64,000 nt of DNA from Xanthoparmelia taractica (taxonomy: Eukaryota; Ascomycota; Lecanoromycetes; Lecanorales; Parmeliaceae), in the NCBI GenBank assembly GCA_033085395.1, contig JANQBS010000224.1, positions 1 to 64,000 of the forward strand. Direction: 5' to 3'. A program made the translations under genes and the position numbers. Below, in pieces: positions 46,490 to 58,600 of the stretch (positions are counted from its first letter, which is position 1; every line of letters starts with the position of its first letter). The notes below the pieces were generated by a model. It did not search any database. It worked only from the letters and a program-made list of their open reading frames with translations, and was not told where the DNA came from.

Positions 46490-47175
46490 TTTGGGCGGAA
46501 GTGGAGGAGTATCCGGAAGGGGCTAGAGCAGGAGTGGGCCTGGGCGCTGACAAAGTTTGTAAATTGGCTACAGCCTTGTTGGCTGCCTGAATTTTGAAGT
46601 TGAGGGGATTGAATTGACCAAAGCGCAGAGTCGGGGGAGATCAGATGCTTTATACTCATGATGAGGAGCTATCGGACATGTCGTTATTGGTTGCTGGGTG
46701 CATTATATTAGGAAGGAGAATGAATTTGTATGGCGTTGAAAAACTGGTAGGCGGAGTGGAAGAGTTGCAAGGTCGATTTTTACTTAGGGGAACATGATTT
46801 AAGACGTTGGGTCAGTGATGGGTCTGCGCCAGAGTTAAAGCCAATCACAACCCTACATTCTGCAAGGGTAAAGTAAAAGTGGAGGATTAAGCCAATGACG
46901 GGCAAACATCTCCATTTAGCGAGTAGCTAGCGGACCACATTCGGTATGTAGGGACTCGCGAGTCCGTGACAACCGGTGGCCGCTACCCTGAGCGCTCGTA
47001 CGGACAACCGCCGGTTGGCTACAAAAAGTACGTGGCTGTGCAAGCTGCCACTCACGCTGCCCCTTGCGTGCGTGTACAGGAATCAGGGCACCAGTGGCCC
47101 AGTGGGGGTCTAGAAACAATCCAACGTCTGCAGGATGACGCAGAGATAAGCTCATCAGACTAAATGTAAGATCTA
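46490..47175. other. intergenic region 5' of the MITE
   Basis: It holds the upstream region of the secreted protein gene (minus) and then unassigned DNA. A GC-rich segment with many CG and CCGG words lies at about 46,960-47,110. No gene is recognised. Confidence 0.4.
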
Positions 47176-47458
47176 CCGTGTTCGATAATGACCAATCCGT
47201 TTTTATTATTTGAACCACCAAAATCAAAATCCATATATCCTGATCTATGTGTGTAAGGCACCATTGCGCAATGGAGCAGCTATGAAATAAAGTATATAGC
47301 CTATGTAGATATAATCGTACTTAAGAAGTCGTACAAGATCGATTTGATGTATAGATATTAAATGCGATAGAGTTAGAATGGAATTAAGTTGATGTGTGAT
47401 TTTGATTTTGGCGGGGCAAATAATAAAAACGGATTGGTCGTTACAGTATCGAACACGG
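47176..47458. mobile_element. MITE-like element with ~57 bp terminal inverted repeats
   Basis: The left end (47176-47231) reads CCGTGTTCGAT, then GACCAATCCG, TTTTTATTATTTG and CCAAAATCAAAATC. The reverse complement of the right end (47398-47458) gives the same words in the same order, with a 5-bp indel and a few substitutions. The interior of about 165 bp is AT-rich and has no coding capacity. This fits a non-autonomous DNA transposon (MITE). A GATC flanks each end (47170-47173 and 47459-47462) and could be a 4-bp target duplication, but this is not certain. The transposase family cannot be named. Confidence 0.8.
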
Positions 47459-48073
47459 GATCGTGCACCACCATGCATCACACACCTACCTCAATCTATG
47501 TGCCTACCTACCTTACTCATAACGGCGTACTTTTACGCCAAGCCTAGTAAGCGCTAGCCAGCACTACATCAGCAAAACTCCGAGCATGGCATGAGTAATT
47601 TTTCCTGACTGGGACTTTTGCCAACCGCGTGCATTGTGTTGTATTCGGGAATGGAAAGCATTGACTAGGAGGAACGGATACTTGTCTTTACGAGACAAGC
47701 ATCACTCCTCCGTCTACTCTATGGATTATCCACAATGGTTCGATATGGAGGGGCTTGGGCGTAAACGGTCAAGGCTATTATAACAGACGCCGGATATTTC
47801 TTGGCAGCCGTATATTGGGAACTGTTTCATATGAAAACATAGTGTTTCATATGGTTTGGATACCACTATTTGTGAAATAAGAGCCCACCCCAAAATCTAT
47901 TCACATACACCTTTTCTTACCAAGTCTCGTGCTCAGTAATTTGAAAATTTCTCTACAAAGATTATATATGATATAACCTATTCCGTATTCATCAGCAAAA
48001 AGAGACACAAGCTGCAGCGTTTCGATGATTATATGTATGTATTTTCTCTCGTATCAACTCAGAACCAAGACCC
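47459..48073. other. intergenic region 3' of the MITE
   Basis: AT-rich stretch with two GTTTCATATG words near 47,823-47,856. No gene is recognised. Confidence 0.4.
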
Positions 48074-48820
48074 TCATCCTTTACCCCACGTCGTCTTGAG
48101 CAAAACCACGACGGCAATAACACCCAAAACTCCGACTATCATCAGAAGGATTAAAGATACTAGCTCATGGCGGTCCTTGGCTTTGGGCAAGTCCGCAAAC
48201 TCGCCCTGCCGTTCGAGGTTTCGACCGCGACCGTGAGCGCGACGATCATCTTTACCGTGGTCATGAGCGGCATCTTGTTGGCGAGGTGGTTCTTTAAGCG
48301 GATTCCACCCCTGATGACGAGCTGACCGTTGCAACCCAGTCTGATCGTTTTGACGGTCTTCAGGGACGGGATTCGGTTCATGTTGACGTCTTGGCTGATG
48401 CGCGGGCTTCGGAATAGTCAGTGGTGGCGGAGCCGCTTTTTTTTTCGGTACCTGCGCGGGTTGTGAGCGGAGATGTGAGTCTGCGCGCTTCATATTTGCC
48501 TGCATGGGAGCAGCGGTAGGTTGTGCTGAGGTTTGGCTCTGTTCTGACGTATATATGGGGTATGGCTGCTCGAACGGGCGCGATAGTCTCGTTTTGGCGG
48601 GGACTTGTTCGAGGGGTATCTGGTCCAGTTTCCCTAGCCCCTTTAGATGAGTATTCGCGGTTGGTAGGTACTTCCATATTTCGCCGTTGGAGTTCAGAGG
48701 AGAAACGGGCGAGGGAGGAATGTTGGAGTCTTGGGATTTGGATGATTTGTTGGAGGGTCCGTTGTGAACGGTTGGTTTGGGTCTGAGCGCTGATGCTCCC
48801 ATTGCCGGATGGGAGACCAC
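48074..48820 (-). CDS. predicted tail-anchored membrane protein
   Basis: A 248-residue single-exon protein of unknown function. It is hydrophilic and low-complexity (Pro, Gln, Ser, Arg, His) over about 215 residues, with a basic KKKAAPPP block near 125-135. It ends in one hydrophobic helix, LVSLILLMIVGVLGVIAVVV (about 220-239), and a short basic tail LLKTTWGKG. That is the layout of a tail-anchored protein, with the bulk in the cytosol. There is no signal peptide. The start is the first Met in frame; a second Met lies six codons later. No domain is recognised, and the neighbours give no hint of role. Confidence 0.6.
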   Translation of the reverse strand: MVSHPAMGASALRPKPTVHNGPSNKSSKSQDSNIPPSPVSPLNSNGEIWKYLPTANTHLKGLGKLDQIPLEQVPAKTRLSRPFEQPYPIYTSEQSQTSAQPTAAPMQANMKRADSHLRSQPAQVPKKKAAPPPLTIPKPAHQPRRQHEPNPVPEDRQNDQTGLQRSARHQGWNPLKEPPRQQDAAHDHGKDDRRAHGRGRNLERQGEFADLPKAKDRHELVSLILLMIVGVLGVIAVVVLLKTTWGKG

Positions 48821-50664
48821 GAAGATATTGGAGTGAAAGTTGAGAAAAACGACGGTGAGCGTATAACGTTGATGAAGAGAGTTTAGAGCGTGGAATATGG
48901 AATGTGGAAGAAGATTGGGATTGCGAATGCTTTGAAGTCTTGCGTCAAAAGAACAAAGCCAATTTCTACATCTCTTTTGTGTTAAAGGAAGAAGCCCGCT
49001 GTTTCCTTCAACTTTCCTTCTAATAATAGGTTGTTCTTAGAGCTTACGCGCCATTCATTGTATACATTGTCATTTATGGACAATACGGTTGTGACTTTTT
49101 CCTTCGACAATAGGGACCAATGGTTCAATTGTATCACCGCGTCGCACACTTCTGTCACTTTTGCATTGCGCGTAATCTAATATCTGCTCTCAGGTCAACC
49201 CTCAACAACTCGAACGAAACGAGGATTGCCTTCAAGCAGCACCCAACACCCCGGCAAAAGCCCGCCTCAAACGGCTCATCCCACGTGAAGCCCATACGCA
49301 GCACCAGCGCCACCGACTTCCATTAGACTGACTCGGTCTACCGCAATGGAAAACACCATGCTCGCACCGTGCGAATCCAATTATCCCGGACGCCTGTACA
49401 ACAGTACATCGACCAACTGCGTGCCGATTCAGCTAATCACAGAAATGCTTCATCGGCGCCAACCTGATAACCGTTCCCTGCCAATACGAGCGAGCGTCTA
49501 GAACACGCAGGCAGCATGGATCGCACGGAAGCATGAGTCGGCTCGAGCGCTTCCAAGCTTAAGGTCTTACACTAGTGTGGTGTCCTGCTTGGCGTTCGGA
49601 ATCAGCCCGCACTCCGTGAACCATAAGAACAAACCCCGAGATGTACCAAGCAAAAGGGATGCCCCTGTATCAGACATTGCGATTCGTACTTGGCCACGTT
49701 GCTCATTTACTTGTGAACAAGCGGCTCCCGGATCCCGGCCTACAGATTAGTGGCATATACTTAGGATATGCTCAACTCAGCCGAAACTTTTTCTGCTGCG
49801 TAACCCGCATGGATCTACACGTGTAGTAACATTTTCAGCCTTAAATTCCCATTCTTTTATCGTCCATCTCCCACTTGGTGGGAAGCAGATCACTCGAATG
49901 CAGCACTAAAGCGGCATATCCCTCTTGCTCTTTTCATCACTCAACTTCAAGAAATGGCTTGCTGTTGGACTAATAACGAAAACAGCCCCCATTTGGACTG
50001 TGTGGGAGTGTTGGAATTCAGCCAATAGGAGGCCGTTTACGCCGCAAGCTGACTAAGCGTCTTAGCGTAGTCTTGGCGTTTCTCCATCCCCTAGCTAGAT
50101 AGTCTGTCTCTCCTATTCAATCAAGCAATCAATTCATGCTACACATGAGACCACTCAACCTCCAATCCAATACTTGCAGCTTTATGCAATAAGCAAGAGG
50201 ATGCAGTGTTTCCCACAATATATTTAGTAATGGTGTGCGGGATCACCAATCACTTTCTTTGATAAGACGATACCCTAGATGTTCTGCAGCAAAGTCCCCT
50301 TTTGGATCACCAAAGGGGGATCTCGAAACGAGGCCGCATCAGGCGGAGCCGGTCTCCACATGCACTTTGTCTCTTAGCGACCAATGGGAATATTTTTGTG
50401 CAACCTTGGGGTTCATGCGCTGCTTCAAGTTGCCGACATCCATGGCCAATGATTGACAAGCTTGGCCCATTGGAGCATCCAGCCTTGCTTATGTAGTATC
50501 GGGGCTGCTGTAATATGAGTATCTGCTCCCGAGTCCGGTAGTCTGGACCCTCATCTGTTCTCGCGGCTGACGGCTCCGCTATATGATAGAGGGATGCTCC
50601 CCACGTACCGAAAATTCTGATACTACCTTCACCATTGCGCCTCCTTAACGGACGCCGCAATACG
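48821..50664. other. 1.8 kb gene-poor region
   Basis: It holds the upstream region of the tail-anchored gene (minus) and of the SesB-vWA gene (plus). Frames of up to 73 codons lack motifs. The minus-strand frame at 50753-50307 overlaps the start of the next gene and is not supported. Confidence 0.45.
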
Positions 50665-53584
50665 ATGGACTCGAGGCAACAGACTTTGCGCATGACGGGC
50701 TTGCCACGGTCTACAGAGATTGAAGACGTGGAGAACTTTTTTGGCGATCGCATTGGGCGAAAAACTGTCGAGTCGGTTGGTCCTATTAGTCAAGATGCTA
50801 TGTCCCAGGAGATGCAAACTACAGTCTCGTTCTCGTCGCATGAAGCAACAAAACGGGCTCTCGGACTAGAGTTCGCCAATCGACGATTTATAGCCGTCAA
50901 AGGCGGCGCTAAATACATCACACTCTCGCATGACTTTGAAGACATTACTACATTCCATACATCCATGAATCCAGCCACGGGCCGCCCAGATATTGAGTAG
51001 GTCCAAATCCACGCTGTGACCTCCTTGTTTGTCCATGGCTGATTTGAAATAAACTGCAGTGTCGTTGTGCTGCACGGGCTGAGAGGCCATGCTTGGAATA
51101 CCTTCACAACGTCTGAGGTCGTGGACAAGCGAGCCGGTCGGAAAAGAGAGCATAACTGGCTCCGAGACAGTCTACCAAGGCTCCTAGAACAACGTCACCA
51201 GCGAAGAATATATTCGCGAGTCATGAGCTTCGGCTATAATGCTGATGTTTGGATGACCAAGTCAGTTGCTGACTTGGAGGTCCCGAAGAGGAATCTACTA
51301 AACTATCTTAAACTTGAACGCCAAGAAGTATATTGATCTTCTACATGATCTTCATCATGCTGAAAATAGTCAGGATCCCTCTCGGCCTTTATTCTTCATT
51401 GGTCATAGCCTTGGTGGGATAGTTATCAAACAGGTGCGTTGTGTCTTTGAATAGCAAGACAACCTGGAGCGATTTTATCAGCCATGAATCCCTCATATCG
51501 ACAGCAGCGGGAACCTTTTCCCGCCGTTTTCTTGCTAAGTTTCTTCGGACATTCTTTCCGCATCCTATAATCAGAGTCCATGTTGCAGACTCCAGACCCT
51601 CTGACAATGCTACAGGTAATCGTTGCGCTTGCCGACGATGCGATGATAGAGACATATGATCCCAACTCACCCTCACAAAAACCTTCCATATTCCCTGTGA
51701 AAGGGTGTATGTTCTTCGGTGTACCCCACAAAGGAGCTGATGTTGCGGACAAAGCATCGAGGTTCCTCTCTGTATTGAGTTCCGTCGTCAACATAAACAA
51801 AAACAACATCAAAGATCTACAACCGAAGTCACAACGATTTGCGAACATCTCATCAGAGTTCCGAAGCGTCCAGTCGGCACATAGTATTCCTATCATGAGC
51901 TTCTATGAGACTGTCAAATACAGTAAAACTCTGGGAATCGTAAGTTAAAAGTTCCACCTTTAATTAGCAAAAGCGAGACATTTGCGCGTCGACTGGCGAC
52001 CGCCAGGTTGGTTTGAGGTCTTGACATGATGTTCTTAGCTTTCGAATTCCAGACTCACCACTCCTCATGCCACTTGCTACCATCCGTGTCAGCCTCTGCA
52101 CATCTCAATTCGGAGTTATCAAGCACGCTAGTCCGTTTCACTAGATGTTGCGGTTGATTCTAGAGCGCTGACTTGAAGCTGTGATAGATTGTAAACGAAG
52201 AATCCGCTGTCTATGAGTATCACGGATGTCCTGAACCTTTTGGAGTCAACCGTAACCATAGTGACATGGCCAAATTCTCGAATGCTGACGACCATGCTCT
52301 AAAACCTGCAGTCCAATTTCTGGCGACGACTGCTTCAGCCGCAATAGAACGAGAAAAGGCGCGCTCTCGTATGAAACTCACCCCACAACCTCCTCCACAC
52401 CCGTTGGACAGCGAGGGACATGCAGTTGAAGACAGGCTCAGCATTCTCAAGAATTACGATACAATCTTTTTGATTGATGATTCGCCATCGATGCGAGGTG
52501 AAAAATGGGAGCTAGTGCAACAAATACTGGACTACTCCATTGCCCTGGCCACCCGATACGATCAAGATGGAATCGACGTTCATTTCATGAACAACTTCAC
52601 GGCCAATCAAGATAAAATAAAAGATCCAAAAATTGGCGTCAAAATACACCAAGACATTGAACTCAGGGGTAATACTCCAACCTTAGACAAGCTTTCTCGT
52701 CACCTGAAGCTTTATCTTCAGAAATTCAAAGCCGCAAATTTCGCTGCAGACTTCAGAGGGTACAACCTTATCCTAATCACAGATGGCGAACCGAATCCAG
52801 AATATGAGGATGAAAGCGATATATCTGATCAAGAGGACGCGAGGAAGTACAAAGCTGCCTTCAGGCTTATCCGCAAGAAAATCGTAGAAGTAGCGAAGAA
52901 GCTTGACGAAGAAGACGCGGAGCCTGGGCAAGTTGGCATTCAATTTTGCCAAATTGGAAATGACTACGAAGCAACTGTGTTCTTTCAGTTCCTTGACGAT
53001 CGTCTAAAAGGCAAACACAAACTTCGCCGTGATGTAAGCAATCTACACATAGATCAAGCTGCCTTGCTGATATATTATAGATGGTCGACACAATCAAATG
53101 CCAATCGGAGCTTGATCTGACACCTGATTTCTATGAGAAGTTACTCCTCGGCGCAATCGATAAGCGCTTAGATAGTAAGAAGATGGATGGCCACGATCCA
53201 GCCAGACACGGTCAAGACAGCCTTCCGGCGATGTCCCCCGCGATGGCTCATCGCCAAAAAGTACCAGGCCGAGGCAAAGAGCGGCAATGGTCAGACGATG
53301 ATACTCTTGTGGGGCCATCCAGTCGTTGGAACTCGGTGCACGCCAACAGGTCCTCTACGATGTCAATCCCGAACGAGTCGCCAGTTGACGACGCGCGGCC
53401 TACACTCGCCTTTCAAGAGAGGCCTACAAGTATGACCACCTCCAGAAGGGCATCTCCACCATCACACAAGTCTGGACTGCCGCGCCGCTACACGGAAACC
53501 ATTCAGGAGGCGGAAGAGCCGGAGCCCAGAGCAACGCAGCGCTCGTCCACTTTTGGAAGTCGATCATCCCATTGGTGGAAGTGA
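50665..53584 (+). CDS. SesB-type alpha/beta-hydrolase fused to a von Willebrand factor A domain
   Basis: I model six exons (50665-50996, 51060-51279, 51326-51433, 51616-51939, 52188-53033, 53081-53584), all in frame, giving 777 residues. Residues 1-110 form an RRM-like leader (TLRMTGLPRSTE, then an F-x-x-H region) common before fungal serine esterase domains. The hydrolase shows HGLRGHAWNTF (116-126), the nucleophile elbow GHSLGG (Ser212), FFGVPHKGAD and a likely catalytic His in NRNHSDMAKF (His352). The vWA domain (about 415-650) has a complete MIDAS: DxSxS at 425-429, Thr491 and TDG at Asp527. A Ser/Arg/Pro-rich tail follows. SesB domains usually sit on fungal NLR-like proteins; here there is no NACHT or NB-ARC. 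Weak points are the donor GTCCCG of the 46-nt intron (51280-51325), introns of 182 and 248 nt, and the possibility of two separate genes. Confidence 0.72.
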
Positions 53585-54331
53585 TACACCTCATGAATTG
53601 ATGACATGTATCCAGAGCCTACCTCATAAATGAAATGAACAACGATATGATAATCATGTTAACGAATCCACTTACTACTGGCTAATACAACTGTAGTGCA
53701 TCAACGTTTAAGCAAGCAACCAAAGGATCTGATTCCGTGGAACTGAGCTGCTTTTTCCCTGAGTCCATCCCTAGAGAGAGCAGGCGCTGGATCAAAACCT
53801 AAGCATTGGACGCCGACAATGTCTAACTTAAGGGCAAGGTAAAGAACCAAGTTATGGTTCGATTTGTGTTATGTTCATCGAAGTATGAGCCAGCTAACAG
53901 GGAAAGTATCATTGTCGCACGAAGCACGTCACACCTCTCTGTCGAAAAGGAAAGCATCTCAACAACTGGCATCAGTCACACTGACAGATCATTCAGCGAA
54001 CGATGAGAATGCAGGCTAATCAAAGTGAGCTACTCCGCAATGTTATCCAAACCACTGTACCTTGGTTCAACGGCATTTTCATCTTCTTGAAAATAGTTCT
54101 AGTCTCTCCGCTCTCTGCCTCAATCAAAATAGCCATTGTCTTCTGTTGTGAAGATACTCGGTACTCTTGAATCTCTTTGTTCTCCAACAATCAACCCAGC
54201 CTTCGGTATCCTATACTCCCCCCCATCGCCTCTTAAACACTACTCACATACTCTCCAAACGCAAACCCAAACGCGAACTTCCAGCTTTTCAACCCCCACC
54301 CCCAAAAGCCCAACCCGTCTCCAAACCACCC
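53585..54331. other. intergenic region
   Basis: It contains the SesB-vWA 3' flank. No gene is recognised until the small Cys protein. The segment 54,180-54,330 is C-rich and open in the downstream frame, but encodes unconserved Pro/Lys sequence. Confidence 0.4.
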
Positions 54332-54607
54332 ATGTCCCCCACCTCCAACCCTATCTCCCTCCACTACCAATGCACCTTCTGCAACCGCATCGTAATAAAA
54401 GCCCACAACAAATCCGACAAAATTCCAGCCCCGCCCACAGGGCAGTGTCTGATCAAGACGGGCGGGACATGGAGACATCCTGTCTTTGGCGACATGCCGC
54501 ATCTTATTGAGGGCGGGGCTTGCAAGTATGAGCGTATGAATTTGAGAGAAGGGGTTGGGATGAGTATGAGGCCTGCGCTGTTGAGTTGGGGTTTGGGTGG
54601 GAGGTAG
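54332..54607 (+). CDS. small Cys-containing protein (uncertain)
   Basis: A 91-residue frame starting MSPTSNPISLHY. It contains one CxxC (QCTFCNR), a further Cys in PTGQCLIK and another in GGACKYER, with a short conserved-looking core GGTWRHPVFGDMPH. The frame is open upstream (Pro/Lys-rich) as far as 54167, so a longer protein or an upstream exon is possible. I do not recognise the family. The Cys/His spacing could bind a metal, but this is not shown. Support is moderate: composition changes to ordinary protein within the frame, while other frames are low-complexity. Confidence 0.42.
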   Translation: MSPTSNPISLHYQCTFCNRIVIKAHNKSDKIPAPPTGQCLIKTGGTWRHPVFGDMPHLIEGGACKYERMNLREGVGMSMRPALLSWGLGGR

Positions 54608-57118
54608 AGGGGGAGGGGGAAGAGTTGGAATAGAGGGTTGGTGTCTTGGCTTGGTTTGGATGGGTGGTGCTGATGTGGGCGGCTTTTAAAGCGGGAGGAG
54701 GTTGGGCACTGTTTTCAAAAATGGGTGATGAGTGAGAGTGAGTACAATGTTGCGTGGTATTATGGTCATTGTGTGGAATAACGAACTATAGGCCGACGTT
54801 TCCAAGGCTCTTGAATAATGAAAACGCTTTGCGCTGCAAGGATTGGTCTAGATTACAGAGCACCGAACTCAGCGTTTCCCACCAGTAAGTTACACGTGAA
54901 CGCGAGTTGTCTCTTAGTTCCCCAAGCCATCGAAGGGCCACTGTAATTTAACAAACTCATAACATAGAGCCTCATATCTAGCATAGCATCCATGGGGCCT
55001 TATTGGGACCAAATCTTTGGACGACCCTCGTGGAGACCGTCATGATTTGTATCCTACCCCTTGCGAGGGTACCAAGTGCAAAATCTGAGCTTCATCATTA
55101 CAGCTGCAATTGAAGAGGGTAACGTTGAGGCGTGAATGAGCAGTAGCAATAGTAGGTGTTCCGCACACAGTAGACAAACATCAATCTCAGATTCTCTAAG
55201 GTTTGGAGCAAGGACCGATTACTATATGCCTATGATGAAACCCCCGAGGCAAGCTTACTTTATGTTCCCTGCGTAAGCACTATGTAGCCAGGCAAGCTCG
55301 CCTTCGCCTGATACAAATGACAAAGAGGGCACAAACAATAAGCTAAGGTTTCCGTTCTTAAAGAACAGCAAAGTACAGCTACGCTGAACGATCCATTTCT
55401 GCTCCGCAAAGAAATGGCAGCTGAGGGCTCCCAAACCAAGTTCCGGAAACGATGGGGGCTTGAAAGGTCGGAGAAGGGTAGTGCTCGCCTTGTTCTGGTG
55501 ACTGGCAAGGCTTTGAGATGGTACTTACTCACCCCGATCGTGCTTTGACTCGGTTTAATCGATTTCATATTCAGCCAGGCTTTCCTCATCAACAGCGCTC
55601 GCAAGTCGCTTGGGACCCCTGTCAACGCCACCTCTGCAAATCATGGGTATGGATTTATTGGAGCGAGTGCTCTCATCTACACAGGGATCGCAACCTCGAC
55701 TGGGCGGTACTGAGATCCCAAAGAGCTCTGAATCTGGTTCCTGGCATGGTCATCTCAGCCATTTTCAAGGAAGACCACGAAAGTAAGCAGCACAGCTCTC
55801 AATAATTAAGCCGCTGTTACCCTGCTCAGCACGAAAATTGAAAGAGTCCAAGGCGGCTGCCGTGATCTTCACCAGGTTCGGGCAAATGTAATTCATGGCT
55901 GGGCTTGCTAGCTAGTTGCTGGAAAGAGAGGTCGGTCTCGCTTTCTGGCACCGATCGTTGTTGTGATCTTATGATTTATGGTTTCTTCTCTCTTCGGTAA
56001 AATCACAGGCAAGAGACAGCGAGCGTGGATGAGAAACATACAGAAAAGAGTGAGCTTTATGGCTGATAGAATCTCGAGTATGCCGAGCCTAAAGACGTAT
56101 AAACTTACAAGTCAAATAGACGACCTCATAAAAGGTCTGAGGATCGAAGAATGGTGATTTGCGAGCCGATTCCGCCTGCTTATGTTTTCTCGACAATAAC
56201 AGCTCTACGTTGACGCTCGTCATAAATTCCGCGGTTAACACCACACAAATCCTCACGCCCCTTTCGTATCTGCTCTTTCTTTCCAACCCGTTGACGCAAT
56301 TGTTTCAGTCGATAGTCCGGCTCATGGCTGCTGCGACCTGCTTTGGATGAGTGGAGGAACTCCGAAACAGTGCTCCAGGTTGATGACCAGAAGGTGAGGA
56401 AAGCAAGGAATATCGCTTCCAAGGACATGGCTATTCACAGCAACGCAGTCATTGTCTTCGGGAAAGGTCAATTTGGCTGGGAGGAGGACAAGTTTGTCTT
56501 GGACAACATCAAGCTGATAATTCCAATATTAAAAATGACAATGGTCGTTGGTACAACCGCCTCCAGCAATACGCAAATTTCTCCATGGGGAGACACCTAC
56601 TGCTAAAGGCAACAATAGGCCTCACCACTCTCCGCGCCTTCCCCTGACTTTCTCCAAACCTGAAGAGCTCTTCTTCTTTCTTCTTATTTTCTAGATGCTA
56701 TCCAAACACACTTTGATATTGGATTCACTACATGAAAGACTCGCAAGGGGAGATACAGTTTTTTCATACAGATTAAGTGTAACTCTTGGCGGCTTTTGCT
56801 AGCGCCACATCGTGCCGAGGCTTACCTTACTTTAGACTTATCGATAAGCGCGGAAGCTCTGTAGCTGGTGGGGTTTTCCGCACCATTGACTCTCGCATTT
56901 TATTGCAATTTCATACTTTTCTCACTACCATTGCATCTAACATCAGATCCATCTTCTGCCAGTACAAGGAATACGGAGAACCAATAACCTCTACAGCGCT
57001 TTTCCACAATCTATCCATCTAGCACTTGACGAAGTCGGCCGAGGGAGTGGGTGTCAACGAGACAGAGTCTCACTCAGAAAGGGATCAGCCATTTCGGACA
57101 CCTTCGGCCACATACAGT
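54608..57118. other. 2.5 kb gene-poor region
   Basis: No gene is supported. A plus-strand frame at 56343-56606 (87 codons) reads like protein but ends without a partner exon. A GGGGGA run lies near 54,607-54,620. Part of the upstream coding sequence of the next gene may lie in the last 100 bp, where its frame remains open from 57026. Confidence 0.42.
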
Positions 57119-57932
57119 ATGCTTCCAAGCGTCTTACAAATTGGACTCCAACCTTTGGCCCTGGTCCGAAAAACAGTCAGCGCCTACAGTCTTCGATCGC
57201 GGAAAAGGGTCACCAGCCTAGCAATGTTCCGCAGTGAAAGTGAAGATACACTCGTGGCCGGAGAGGAACTGGTAGTCGCAACTTCAAACTCGGCAGACTG
57301 CGCAGAGGTCTCAGGCATATGCTGGAAGTTTGCTCACCATGGTAGAATCCTGCACACTGAGACCCTTCACCAGAATGTAGCTAACAGCTTCAGGCTCCCA
57401 TATCCTCCAGACTTCACTTGCAGAATCCGAAAGTTGTGACGCTCAAAGCCAGGCTTTCTCCCGCCAGCTTTACTTTGACGCTGTGGCATACCTCATCCAA
57501 GGCCTTCCTTCCGACCTTACAGATCAAGAAAGGCTTCAACTTAGAAACGCTCTACCAGTATCATTGAAAGACCCGAATCCTCCCGAGACAGCCGAGCCCA
57601 GAAAACGCAATCCCTCTCTCCTCCATCGCAGCCTGGCTTCGACAATCATAGGAATATGCTTGCTACTCCGTTTAGCACTTCCCTATATCAAGGTCTTCAT
57701 TGCAGCGGCCTACAGCTACGACCGCGCACACCACGTCAGGGAGAAGGTGGTTTCCTTCAGCCTGACTACTGCTGATACTCTTGGGAAAAGGAGCATAGCA
57801 TTAGCAAGTACAGCAATGACCAATAAACTCATCCTAGGAGCAGTGACATATTGGGTGGATGGAATACGTGGAGGCTTAGACGAAGGGCTTGGCGAAGGGA
57901 TGAAAGTCATTGAGAAACAAGACGAACCTTGA
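57119..57932 (+). CDS. conserved fungal membrane protein of unknown function
   Basis: Two exons, 57119-57376 and 57453-57932, joined by a 76-nt intron that rebuilds CWKFAHHG...HQN/AFSRQLYFDAVAYLIQGLP. The acceptor at 57452 was preferred over the one at 57422 because it keeps this family block in frame and has a TGTGAC branch-like site. The 245-residue product has an N-terminal basic region, a core of ICWKFAHHG and RQLYFDAVAYLIQGLPSDLT, a membrane segment near STIIGICLLLRLALPYIKVF, an amphipathic region with AYSYDRAHHVREK, and a Gly-rich C-terminus. Proteins of this layout occur in many filamentous ascomycetes and have no assigned function. The start is uncertain, as the frame is open upstream without an ATG. 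Confidence 0.65.
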
Positions 57933-58600
57933 GAGGGATCGTCCTATCATCTGCGACCACAACCTCTTGATTTGTCGGCTTGGTTCAAATAACAGTGTCG
58001 TTGGTGCTCGATACCCTCCAGTTTTGGAGCTCCTCTAAGACAGAGGAGTCACATAACGCGTATCTACAACGCCATCTCTGGATTATCGGGCGCCATTCGC
58101 AGCAGTTATGGTGACGAAGCGCTAGTTCTACTTCGGAGGTACAATATCCTCAGTCACAGCACCCCTGTCAAAGATCCCGGTGCTGAGAACATGGACCCCT
58201 GATTCTGGAATAGATAGTACATAGGTCCTGCTATCTTGCTTGATCTTGGGGTCAAACGTCAGACACGCATCCTTACTTCTACTTCAAGGAACAAGCCTCG
58301 AATTGTAGCTCAAAATTATGGACTGAGATCGTCTCATTGGAGCCCGTCAGATAGAAGAAGGCTTGCCGCTCTACTCTCTACCTCGAACTCCCGAGATGAA
58401 CGCTTTGGAAGAAAGCTCGCAAGTGCCAGGCGCATCAGTGTCCGTGCAGAAGATGAGGAAGAGCTTGAACAGGGTATAGATAGTGTGCCATGGTCGAGAA
58501 GATTAAATTGTGAAGGAAATTTTTGGGCGCGTCTTTATAAACTTGCCAATTCATGTTCGGAGATGATGTTCTTTCATTATTTATAAGTTTTAAGAGCTGA
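57933..58600. other. convergent 3' region
   Basis: This stretch lies between the converging membrane-protein gene and the DHA1 transporter gene. The plus-strand frame at 58236-58586 has no motif and ends in unconserved sequence. No gene is called. Confidence 0.42.

Noticed and set aside
50665..53584. Classical NLR with NACHT or NB-ARC domain
   Set aside because: No P-loop GxxGxGK[ST] nor Walker B follows the SesB domain; a vWA domain follows instead.
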